Shown: positions 34,501-44,000 of the stretch, in pieces | How the letters are laid out: the number at the start of each line of letters is the position of its first letter | Numbering within the stretch: the first letter of the stretch is position 1 | NCBI GenBank assembly: GCA_030267565.1 | Contig: BRXU01000002.1 | Location: 7,321,501 to 7,385,500 of the forward strand | DNA: 64,000 nt | Reading direction: 5' to 3' | Source of the DNA: Pleodorina starrii | Lineage: Eukaryota > Chlorophyta > Chlorophyceae > Chlamydomonadales > Volvocaceae | The notes under the pieces: model-generated | The model's database searches: none | Seen by the model: only the letters and a program-made list of their open reading frames with translations | What the model was told of the DNA's origin: nothing | Position numbers and translations under genes: made by a program

Positions 34501-37500
34501 TGGGTGAGGCCCCCGGCTAGGGGGCTGGGGTGAAGGCGACAGCGGCTCGGAAGGGCTCTTGGAGGGCGGCAGATCGGGTGATGCAGAGCCTGGGGGTAGC
34601 AGTGGTGGTGGGGAGGGTGGTGGCGGTGGTGGTAGAAGGGGTGGGCGCTGCTGGGGTGATGACAGCCGTTGCGGCGACGGTGGCAGCTGAGGTGGCGTTG
34701 AGGGCGGTGGTGGGGAGGGCGGTGGTGGTGGGAGTGGTGACGGCGGTGGCGGGTATGGTGGTGGTGGTGGTGGGGAGGGCGACGGAGGTGTTGGCTCCGG
34801 TGCTGTTGTTGGTGGCGGTGGTGAAGACACGGGTGGTGAGGCTGGCGGCGGCGACGGCGACTGCGGTGGTGGAAGCAGCGGCGGGGTTGATGGTGGCGCG
34901 GAAGACGGTGGCGGCAGCTGTGTTGGCGGTGGCTGTGATGGCTGTGATGGTGGCTGGGGGTATGGCGGTGACGGAGATGGCGGCGGCAGCGGCGGTAGCC
35001 TGGGCGACTGTGGCGTCGGTGATGGTGGCGGGGGATATGGCGGCGACGGTGATGGGGGCGGCGGCGGCGTCGGTGATGGCGGGGAGGGTGACGGCGGTGG
35101 TGGAGACGGCGGTGGTGGGTTGGGTGGTGGCGGCGATGGCGGCAATGGCGACGGTGGCGGCGGTGATGGCGGCGGGGGATATGGCGGCGACGGTGATGGG
35201 GGCGACGGCGGCGGCGGTGATGGCGGGGAGGGTGACGGTGGTGGAAACGGCGGTGGTGGGTTGGGTGGTGGCGGCGACGGCGGCAATGGCGACGGTGGCG
35301 GCGGTGATGGTGGCGGGGGATATGGCGGTGACGGTGATGGGGGCGGCGGCGGCGTCGGTGATGGCGGGGAGGGTGACGGCGGTGGTGGAAACGGCGGTGG
35401 TGGGTTGGGTGGTGGCGGCGACGGCGGCAATGGCGACGGTGGCGGCGGTGATGGCGGCGGGGAATATGGCGGTGACGGTGATGGGGGCGGCGGCGGCGTC
35501 GGTGATGGCGGGGAGGGTGACGGCGGTGGTGGAAACGGCGGTGGTGGGTTGGGTGGTGGCGGCGACGGCGGCAATGGCGACGGTGGCGGCGGTGATGGCG
35601 GCGGGGGATATGGCGGCAACGGTGATGGGGGCGACGGCGGCGGCGGTGATGGCGGGGAGGGTGACGGCGGTGGTGGAAACGGCGGTGGTGGGTTGGGTGG
35701 TGGCGGCGACGGCGGCAATGGCGACGGTGGCGGCGGTGAGGGTGGCGGGGGATATGGCGGCGACGGTGATGGGGGCGATGGCGGCGGCGGTGATGGCGGG
35801 GAGGGTGACTTTGGTGGAAACGGCGGTGGTGGGTTGGGTGGTGGCGGCGACGGCGGCAATGGCGACGGTGGCGGCGGTGAGAGTGGCGGCGGTGGCGGCG
35901 AAGGCGGTGGTGGGGGAGGCGGCTGCGAATGCGGCGGTGGGCTCTTCGCCACTTGCGGGTACCCCGGTACCGAGTTTGGAGTTTGTGGCAGTTGATACAT
36001 TGGCGGTGGCTGCGCCAGCCCCCCTTGGCCCTCCCCAGGTTGGAGCGGATTGGTGGGCGGTAAGGGCTGGTGGGGGCTGCGGGGCTGCGGTTGAGATGGA
36101 TGCGGATCCGGGCTGCGGGGCAGCTGGGGTGGCCATGAAGATGGGAGTGAGGGGATTGTGTGGGGTGGTTGTGATGATGGTGGCGGTAGGGATACCGGGC
36201 TTGGGAGGGTAGGATATGAGGGTGTTGGTGGGCTGAGGGGTGCTATCGGTGGTGGTGGGAGTGGTGTGTGTGGCGGCTGGAGCGGTCGTGACGGGGGTGC
36301 AGGGCTAGGGGCGGATGGCGGGTAGGGGGGTGAGGGGCTTGGTGGGGGCGTGTCAGGAGGGGCCGGGCCAAGGGGCGGTGGCGGCGGTGGCGGTGGCGGC
36401 GGAGGTGGCGGTATCGGTGGCGATGGTGGTGGCGGTGATGGAGGTGGCGGTGTCGGCGGCGGGGGAGACGGCGGTGGTGGAGATGGCGGCGGGGGAGACG
36501 GCGGCGGGGGAGATGGCGGCGGGGGAGACGGCGGCGGGGGAGATGGCGGCGGCGGGGAAGGCGGCGGCGGGGAAGGCGGCGGCGGCTGCGGTGGTGGCGG
36601 CAACGGTGGCGGTGGTGATGGCGGGGGCGGTGATGGCGGTATGGGTGACGGCGGCAGTAGCGGCGGCGCAGGGCTGGGCCGCGGTGGTGGAGGGGAGGGC
36701 CGCGGCTGCGGTGGCGGCGGCTTAGGGTTGGGTGGGGGCCGCCGCAGGGGACTCGGCGGCCAGGGCGGCTGCGTCGGTGGCGGCTCGGGGCTCTGCGGCG
36801 GCAGCGGTGCCCGGGCCCGGAATCTCGGCGGAGATGCTGTGGGTGCTGTCGGCGGCTGCTCCGGTACGGAAGGCGGTGGCAGCTTCGGAGGCCGCGGGGG
36901 TCTGGGGCCGCGGGGCGCGCCGGGCGATCGGGGTGTGGCCGGTGGCGGCCTCGGCGGCGGGGGCGGGCGAGGAGGGCGCGGCGCCCTTGGCGACTTGGGC
37001 ATGGTGGGCGGTGTCGAGGGCAAGCCTGGGGCGGAGCGGATGGCGAAGGACACGAGTGAAGGCTGGCGCGGTTGGGATGCGAGTGGAGTGAGGGGTGGTG
37101 ATGGCCGCGGCGGCAACGACTAGTGCAACCCAGGCGGCGGCGGTGACGACCGTGGCAGGCGCGGTTGCGGCCTTAGGGTTCGGGTGGATGGCAGTGCCTT
37201 CACAGCCGACAGCCGCCGCCGACCCCGCGACCAAAAGGTTTATAGCCTTTCCACCGCCAGTGGGCTGCTTCCCCGGACCGAGCGCTCATCGCATAACGGC
37301 TGCTGCTGCCACCGCCGCCAAGGCGATCTTCTGACCCGGTTGGGGGCGCATCAGGCATCACCAACAGCAAGCTAGGGTTGGCGCGGCGCTCAAGGGAGGG
37401 CTTCGGTTTCCTTCCCAGGCAGTGGGGACGGGTCGGCCCCTGCCCGGACCGACCCGCAGGGCTGGTGCAGCATGGGCCGTTTAGACTGGGTTGGCGGGGG

Positions 37501-39108
37501 CCCAATTCACATTGTGGGCATGCGTGCAGGGCGTTGCGGCGGAGGGTGCCCAGGTACAGCACGGACGCGGGCCGCAGTTACCACCTGCCAGCGCTGCGGC
37601 GGGCTTAGCGCTTAAGCCAGCGGTGCCGCCCTCCCCCTTCCCGATCCCTTTCCCGATCCCCCCCCCACCATACCGCCGTCGCTGCGGGTCCCACCTGGAG
37701 CTGCCGTGGCTGCCAGCCAGGACGTCAACGCCGCCACCTCCCTAACAACAGAGTCCACAGCTTCCACCGCCCCGGTATCGAGTCCCGCGGTGGACGCAGC
37801 GGCAGCGTCAACGCTGCCGCCGGCCCCGCCTGCGCCGGCGGCGGCAGCCGGCGCCGCCAGGAACGACGACACTGCCAGCAGCGTCAGCAGCGCTGCGCCG
37901 ACGCGCCGCAACCCCGTCAGTGGCGACCGCTGCCGCTGCCGCTGGCCGTGCGCGGTCGTGCTTGCGCACAGGCAGCTTTGGTCCCTTTCGTCCCTGCGCT
38001 GGCGGCTGCCGCCGCGCTGCTCCGCGCCCCGAAACCAGCCCCCGCCGCTGGCCTGTCCCACAGCCGCCGGGGGTTTGGCACTCCCGAGTTGCCATTGCCG
38101 CGCAGGGGATTGGCGACTGCCGGTTGCCGGGAAGCCGGCAAGCTCGGGATCCACAGCGGAGCAGCGGCTGCGGATTTCGGAGCAGCTGGAAGACTGTCCG
38201 TAAGCCGGCGAAAACGCCATTGCCTCCGCCGCCACCGACGACGACGACACGCCAGCGGCGGCTTCGGCAACGCCCGCGCAGCTGTTGCTTGCAGCGGCGG
38301 CGGCGCGGGTGGAATGTTGAAGTGGCGGCGATGGAAGCGGGGCCTGCATGATTGCGGCCGGGCTGCTGCCGCGGCCGCCGCCGTTTCCTCGGCCGCCAGT
38401 GTCCGGCTCCCTGCCGCCGTGTTGTGGCACACGGGGAGCCCCCGCCTCATCGCCTAGCACGTCAGCGAAGCTTAACCGCAATCCGGCAGCCGCGTCTGAG
38501 CACCCGGCGGCGCCAAATCCAGATCCAGGTCTCGGTGCTGGTCCGGGCTGGGCGGACATTCGCTCCGGAACCCCGAGGGGCCCGGCTGTGGCTGCGGCCG
38601 GGTGTGACTGAACCCAGCACCGCCTACTCCACCACTGGCCAAGCACCGCCTGCAGCAGACCGCCCCGGCTAGGGCCATCGCTGCCGATTTCATCGGCACC
38701 GCCGCGGAAAGGGGAATAGGCGTGCTGGTCTTGCTGTTGGGGCGGCGGGGTGCCACCTGGGCTGCAGTTGACGCTGCTGCTCTGGCGGCCGCTGCAGCTG
38801 CAGCCGACAGGCGCGAGGACTGCGCTGCTGTTGCGACTGCTGGAGCTGCTTTGGCTGCTGGTGCTGCTGGTCCCTGATCCAGTTGAAGCGTCGCAGCGAC
38901 GGGTCGCAGAGGCAGCGGAGGCGTGGCGCCCCGCTTTGGAGGCGTGGCTATGGAGGCCTGGCAGCAGGGGGCTGCTGGGCGGCTGCGTTGCGGCATCAGG
39001 CGCGGACCCTGACTGCGCGAAGCACTGCGGACGCCGCTCACGCTGCAGCCACACAGGTGGCGCGGACGGAACCTGACTGCAGAGAGGGCCGTCATGGGCT
39101 GGGCTCAT
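24462..39108 (-). CDS. Giant hydroxyproline-rich surface/cell-wall protein with two hydrophobic segments
   Basis: Likely a structural extracellular glycoprotein linked to a membrane. Model, minus strand: exon 1 39108-37695, exon 2 37025-32590, exon 3 32060-25425, exon 4 25154-24462. Donors are GTGGGA, GTGGGT and GTAAGT, and acceptors are CAG. Phases match at each junction and the total is exactly 4393 codons. Approximate residues: 1-402 Ser/Gly/Ala/Gln-rich without homology; hydrophobic anchor 403-425; proline-rich region ([15 protein letters not shown] repeats) 472-1915; globular module 1916-2035; proline-rich 2036-3735; globular module 3738-3935; transmembrane helix about 4130-4155; tail to 4392. 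Volvocine wall and extracellular-matrix proteins share the SPPPP rods. I do not recognise the globular modules as pherophorin or gametolysin. Uncertain points: exon 1 could be a separate gene, and a GTGAGT word at the very end could be a further donor. Confidence 0.7.
26105..26710 (-). other. Second globular module of the giant protein
   Basis: After the rod comes [20 protein letters not shown], then [20 protein letters not shown] and [11 protein letters not shown] short polyproline break and an Ala-rich helical stretch follow, then [27 protein letters not shown] and [12 protein letters not shown]. The strand-helix-strand order parallels the first module. The family is not recognised. Confidence 0.55.
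26710..31830 (-). other. Long SPPPP / [12 protein letters not shown] rod of the giant protein
   Basis: About 1700 residues of Pro-rich repeats. At 27946-29200 the DNA is a clear tandem array of 60-bp units coding [24 protein letters not shown] repeats, including a variant with a [15 protein letters not shown] spacer that recurs about three times. Such sequences are prolyl-hydroxylated and arabinosylated in algal walls. The plus-strand Gly-rich frames here are shadows. Confidence 0.85.
31835..32690 (-). other. First globular module of the giant protein, split by intron 2
   Basis: The end of exon 2 codes [20 protein letters not shown] then [11 protein letters not shown]. Intron 2 (32589-32061) follows at phase 0. 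Exon 3 continues [20 protein letters not shown] and [14 protein letters not shown]. The join restores one continuous strand-helix-strand module, which is the main evidence that the two large open frames belong to one gene. Confidence 0.65.
32690..37025 (-). other. N-proximal proline-rich rod of the giant protein
   Basis: About 1440 residues dominated by [11 protein letters not shown] and [11 protein letters not shown] repeats. The 35100-35900 part is a tandem array (units of about 130 bp with an [20 protein letters not shown] core). Short non-repetitive islands include the [20 protein letters not shown] segment. No hydrophobic segment lies inside. Confidence 0.85.
37695..39108 (-). other. First exon of the giant protein, with hydrophobic anchor
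   Basis: From the ATG at 39108 an open frame of 471 codons leads to [20 protein letters not shown], then PAAAAG. This is a signal-anchor-like segment preceded by RQRQRSP basics. The exon ends phase 1 at GCAGCTCCAG/GTGGGA. The acceptor at 37026 (CCGCCCCAG) also needs phase 1 and opens directly into the SPPPP frame. If unspliced, the frame would continue to a stop at 37612 and give a separate 498-aa membrane protein. Confidence 0.55.
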
Positions 39109-39215
39109 GAGCCCGCCTCTTGCGGCAACACCGTCGGGACCCTGCAGGACAAACAGGGCGAGCAGCAGAGGTTGCGGACCCGCAAGGGCGCGTGCAGAAG
39201 AGGACGTCCGCTGCG

Positions 39216-39225
39216 TTATATATAG
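39216..39225 (-). promoter_or_regulatory. TATA box of the giant protein gene
   Basis: CTATATATAA on the minus strand, 108 bp upstream of the ATG at 39108, is the clearest TATA element in the window. It supports 39108 as the start of a transcription unit. Confidence 0.55.
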
Positions 39226-39557
39226 TCCTGTCGTTTAGATCGTGCATTTGTTCATGCTATTTGACCGCAGGGACGCACGCAAACGACTGGCAGGTCAACG
39301 GCAGGCCCGCAGCGGAGATTTCACCGCATGTGTGCGACCGAGCCTCCACAAGCAATTGCAGAACGGGATTTGCAGCAAACGCAATCTTTACAAACTCAGA
39401 CTAGATGGGAGACATCGCGGCCGCGTGAGCAGGAAAGGGATTTACTCCGTCCCGATATCTGACCGGTCAAGGAATGTTTTTCACTAGATGGACAAGCAAG
39501 CAGCCACGGCGATCAGCCCTAGGACATACTTGCCCTTGTAACACACACCTGAAACGG

Positions 39558-39588
39558 TGCACCCGGGCCAGAGCCTGGCCCGGGTGCA
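39558..39588. repeat. Perfect 14-bp hairpin with 3-nt loop
   Basis: TGCACCCGGGCCAG, AGC, CTGGCCCGGGTGCA: exact complementary arms around a trinucleotide loop. It lies between two minus-strand genes, about 335 bp upstream of the TATA box. Role unknown. Confidence 0.8.
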
Positions 39589-41020
39589 GCAAGCATGGGT
39601 GTCCCGCCGACGCACAGCTAAACGAGATACCCGATCTCCTCAGCGAGCGCGCATCAAATTTCTAGCGATATATGGAAGTAACGAAACGACCTGGGAACCC
39701 TGGCCTAGGAACCCCGTTTAGCAGACTCTTTGGCAATCGTTAGCAGGTCAAGGTCGTCTCCGTCGTTCTGGTGGTCAGGGTTAGTAACGTGATAATCTAG
39801 CCTTTGCTACATAAGAAAAAATGGGTCATCCAAAATGGGTTTTGCTAAATGGTTTCTGATACCAGACTTACAGTCGGGCGAGCTGAGGTGAGCTGCAGCT
39901 GTTGTGGTTTGAAGGGGCCGCAGTCGCCATTCGGCTGCGGTATAACTATTTTCTTCCCAGTAAATTTTGCTATTCCTGACATCCTTCTCGAGGCAGTTTC
40001 GTCTCGGCGGGCGCGCAGCACGCTCCGCATGTTGCGTACTGTACGTTCGCCACAGAGCCGTTCGCTCTGGTTCGCCACCGCGCCTTTCCAAAACCAGCTC
40101 GTGTCCCGTTCATTCCCCGTTACACAAGAAAATTGGAATGCGTCAAATCAAAGAATGCTCAGTCCTGGTGTACACCCAGACATCCACAACATCACCTGGC
40201 AGCTGGCACGCGTGGCACCAGACCCACAGCTCGCACTTGCAGGCGCGCCCGAACACCGCATTCCGTTACAGCAAGAAATTGCCCCAGTAATGCTTTTACG
40301 GCGTAGCGAGTCCTCAGTCGCACTCCCTCATCACACTTGTACGGTAGTGGGTACTGCTACCGTGTACGAATCGGCCCCGCTGCAGTACAGGCACGATGGC
40401 CGCAAAGACAATGGCCACAAAAAGGGCGCCCGCCGGACTGCGCCAGCGGCCACTGCGTTTGTCCACCACGGACTCGGGATGTCCTCAAATGCAGGGGGAT
40501 AAGAAAGAAGATACGGGGGGCCCCCGTGAACGCTGCTTGCTGCCCAAAACGTCCCTCTCCCCCGCGTCTCCGTCTCCGTCCGTCTTCAACCCCCCTCCCT
40601 CCCTCTCCCTCCAACCCCACGCTCAAGTCAGCCCCAGTCAGCCCCATCAGTCGTCCCAGTCACCGCGCCGTCCCGTCCTTTCCTTCCTTCCCCACCAGCG
40701 ACCCCGACACCCATCACCCAACCTCCGGTCCCCTTCCACCTGCTGCACCCAGTAAGCAATAACCCACCACACGGAACGCATCCCCTTCCCCTCCAGCCCC
40801 CCACCCACCTCCCCTCAATCCACCACCTCCTCCAAATCCCACAAAACCCTCCACAGGTCGCGCCCTTCCTTCCACATCCCTCCCAGGTCTCGCTGCCTTC
40901 CCCTTCCTGCCTTCAAGCTAGGGTTTTCACCCCAAGCCCCCCACCCACTTCCTCCCCCCACCTCCCCCCACCTTCCTCCACTTCCCCTCACTTCCTCCCC
41001 TTCCTCCACTCCCCTCCTCT

Positions 41021-41073
41021 ACTTGTTCGCTCACGCCATCTCCTTCTCCGCTGCGATTTCCTCTTTATATTCC
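41021..41073 (+). repeat. Dispersed family C copy (degenerate)
   Basis: TTCGCTCACGCC then TCTCCGCTGCGATTTCCTCT, a diverged copy just downstream of the polymerase stop codon. Confidence 0.5.
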
Positions 41074-41083
41074 CCCCCGTCCT

Positions 41084-44000
41084 CTACTTCGCCTCATACC
41101 AGGTGTCCGCCACATTGCAGTCGGTCGCCAGCTCCACCAACAACGGCATCGCAACCCCCTGCCCCTGCCCCTGCCCCTCCCCAGCCGGCGCCCCCACCTC
41201 CCCGCCGTGCCGCCACACCCCCGCCAGGTGCCCCCCCGGCGGCTGCCGGTGCCAGGCCGGGCCCTGCATCAGCCCCCCCGCCCCCGCCGCATTCCAGTGT
41301 CGGGACAGCTCAGCCCAGGGGTTAGCCATGAGGGCCATGACAAGCGCCTTGGCCTCCTCGGAGCGCTCCCGGGGACCCTCCAGGATCACCTCGTCGTGGA
41401 TCTGAGGGTACAACACGGTACGACATGGTACGACACGGTACGACAGGGTACGACAGGGTACATGTGATTCTGTGGACGTGTCGGTATGGAGCTACAGCGA
41501 ACGCACGGCTGTCCCGGGGGGGTTGGGTATCCACGTAAAAGCCGTGGGGGTGGGGCCGCGCGTTCTTTTTGTTGCTGTGTGTTCACCCCCACCCCCCACA
41601 CACCCGCACCCGCATGTGTGAACACGAACACATGCGTTAACACGAACAGGACCAACAGGTTCGCCCCCGGCCCCTTCACCCCCCTCCCCCCCACCTTGTC
41701 ACCCGTTTGCAACCGCCGCAGGCCGCCCCCCCCCCCCAACACCAACCCACGAGACGGCCTTCTTCTGTTACTTGACCGTTCACGGGCTCCGGCCTATAAG
41801 TGGATAACCCCACACCACCCCACCCCCACCCCCCGCCCCACCTGCATCAGTAGTTTGAAGCCGGTAGCTCGCAGCGCCTCCGACTTATGAATGGCCACCA
41901 TGGCGGCGGCGGCAACATCGGCAGCGGAACCCTGGGGGGGGGAGGGGTGGGGGGGGGGGTTCCACGATTAGGCCGGAGCCCCCCGGGGGTTGGGTCCACG
42001 ATTAGGCCGGAGCCCGTGAACGGGGTATCGAATCAGGAAAATCCGGGGGGGGAGGGGGGTAGTACGGTAGAGGAGAGATCGCAGCATTGGGGTGTTGCGA
42101 AATGTCAGCCGGTCAGTTCCTCAGTCAGTCAGGCAGTCAGTCAGGCAGTCAGGCGAAGCAGCGCAAGTCAGCAGGTTTCCGCACAGACCTGCGCAACAGA
42201 CCTGCGCGTAACACCTGTAGCTGGGGGGAGACGCCTGGCCTTCCTCGGTCCCGAACCCTAAAACCCTAAAACCAACATAAACCTAAACCGCAACCACCGC
42301 CACGCCCCGGAAATCCCCCGCCCCCCAACCCGAGTTCTGGGCCCCTCCCCCCGAGTTCTGCCCCTCCCCTCCTCCCACCTGGATGGGTGTGTTGATTGCC
42401 GCCCGGTCGCTGTGTCCCCTCAGCTTGCGGTCGGGTGAGTTGATGTTGGGCAGTGGCCGGGTGCGACCCAACAGCGTGCGTACCTTGATCTCCTGAGAGC
42501 AGCGCAGGGCAGGACAGCAACAAGCAAAAGTAACATGGAGAATAAGTCCAAGGGGGCGGGGGGGTATCCACGTATAGGCCGGAGCCCGTGAACGGTAAAA
42601 GTAACGAAAGAAGGCCGTCTCGTCTGCAAAAGAACAGCGAGGTAAGCTTGCAAACAGCGGGGGGGGGCGGGGGGTTAGGGAGCCCCCGGAGGGTCGACAG
42701 GATCGAGCCGACACGGTCCGACCCAGGGGTCACAATGGCAGGGGGTGGGGGTGGGGGTGTGCGGCTGATGGGATCAGCGAGCGGGGCGCAGCATTCCCTC
42801 CCACACGCGTCAACATGCGCCCCAAACTCATCGCCTCTCCCCCCCCACTTTCATGAACGCCACAGGGAGCAGTCAACAAGAGCAAATATGAGCAAATAAG
42901 AGACTGAACCAGGACCAGACAAGCAACCCCCCCCACACACACCACGAGCGATACAAGGAGATCGCTCTCACCCAACCCCACCCACCCACCCCACCACCAC
43001 CCCTGGTCCCTTCTTTCGTAAATTCTTACCCTACCACACCTCACCCCCCAGCACGCGCACCCACGCCCGCGCCCTTGGGTATATCTCTTCTCCTCCCTTC
43101 CCCCCCTTCCTGCGAAGAGAACGTTTCCGTCTCCACGACCGCACCCTCGGACACGGGGCCCCCGCCCAAATACACATACACATACACACATACACATACA
43201 CACACACGTACCCCTCTGTCCGCACACCTCCCCCCTCCCCTTCCCTCCCCTTCCCTCTCCTCCATCCCCCCTCCCCCTTCCCTCCCCGCCCCGGTTTACG
43301 CACACTTCTCGCGCCCTTCTGCGTGTCCTCCTGCCACTGGCGAACCTCCCAACGGTCGGCATACCACCTGCGGTTTTAGGGTTTTAGGGTTTAGGGGTTG
43401 GTTTAAGGGTTTAGGGTTTTGCGCAGGGCAGTCATCCACGCGTGGGCCGAGGAGGGCGGGAAGCCGAGGTGGAGACGTTGGGGGCGCGACGTTATTTTGA
43501 TGTCAACAAAGCTGATTATGTTGCGTTGATGGTGTGTAATGTTGTTGATTCTGGGGGTGATGGAGGTGACGGTGGTGGTGGCGGCGATGGTGTTGAGGAT
43601 AACGGGAAGCAAACAGACAACCCGGGTACCGCCCCCCCCCCCCCCAAACACCCCCCCCCCAGGGTTTCCCAACTCGTTCGCTCGCTCGCTCGTTCGCTCG
43701 TCCACTCGCTCGCTCGCCCCCCCAGCCCCCACTCACTTGTCCACAGTCGCCTGCGCCTCCTCCACCGTGGTCTTGAAATCGTTGGCCAAACCGTGCGCCG
43801 TCTTGCCGTACGCGATGGAGAAGTTGAGAACCTGGAAAGAGGGCGGGTGGGTGGGTGGGTGGGAGGGGGGAGGGGGCGGGGAGGGGGGGGGATGTGTTGG
43901 GCGGTAGGCGGTCGGCGCCACACCCCATCACACCACACCCCAAAGCACTTCTGGGAGCGGCCCAGCCTTCCTTCCTTCCTCCCTTCCTCCCTCCCTCTCT

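Larger units (their letters stand above)
39109..41083. other. Intergenic region between the polymerase 3' end and the giant gene 5' end
   Basis: It contains the TATA region above, a perfect hairpin at 39558-39588, and about 1 kb of ordinary-composition sequence (39600-40520) with no recognisable gene. C-rich tract then runs to the polymerase stop codon. A 217-aa plus frame at 39849-40502 looks fortuitous. TGTAA on the minus strand appears only near 40266-40270, about 815 nt past the polymerase stop, so the polymerase 3' end is uncertain. Confidence 0.45.

Noticed and set aside
37200..37260. TATA-like CTATAAAC on the minus strand as the start of a separate proline-rich gene
   Set aside because: No ATG with a signal peptide follows in the SPPPP frame, whereas splicing from the 39108 exon enters that frame in exact phase. 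Kept as the main alternative, not the preferred model.
39849..40502. Plus-strand frame of 217 aa starting MVSDTRLTVGRAEV
   Set aside because: No homology or repeat-free domain pattern that I can name, and no promoter or poly(A) signal; an open frame of this size is expected by chance at this GC.
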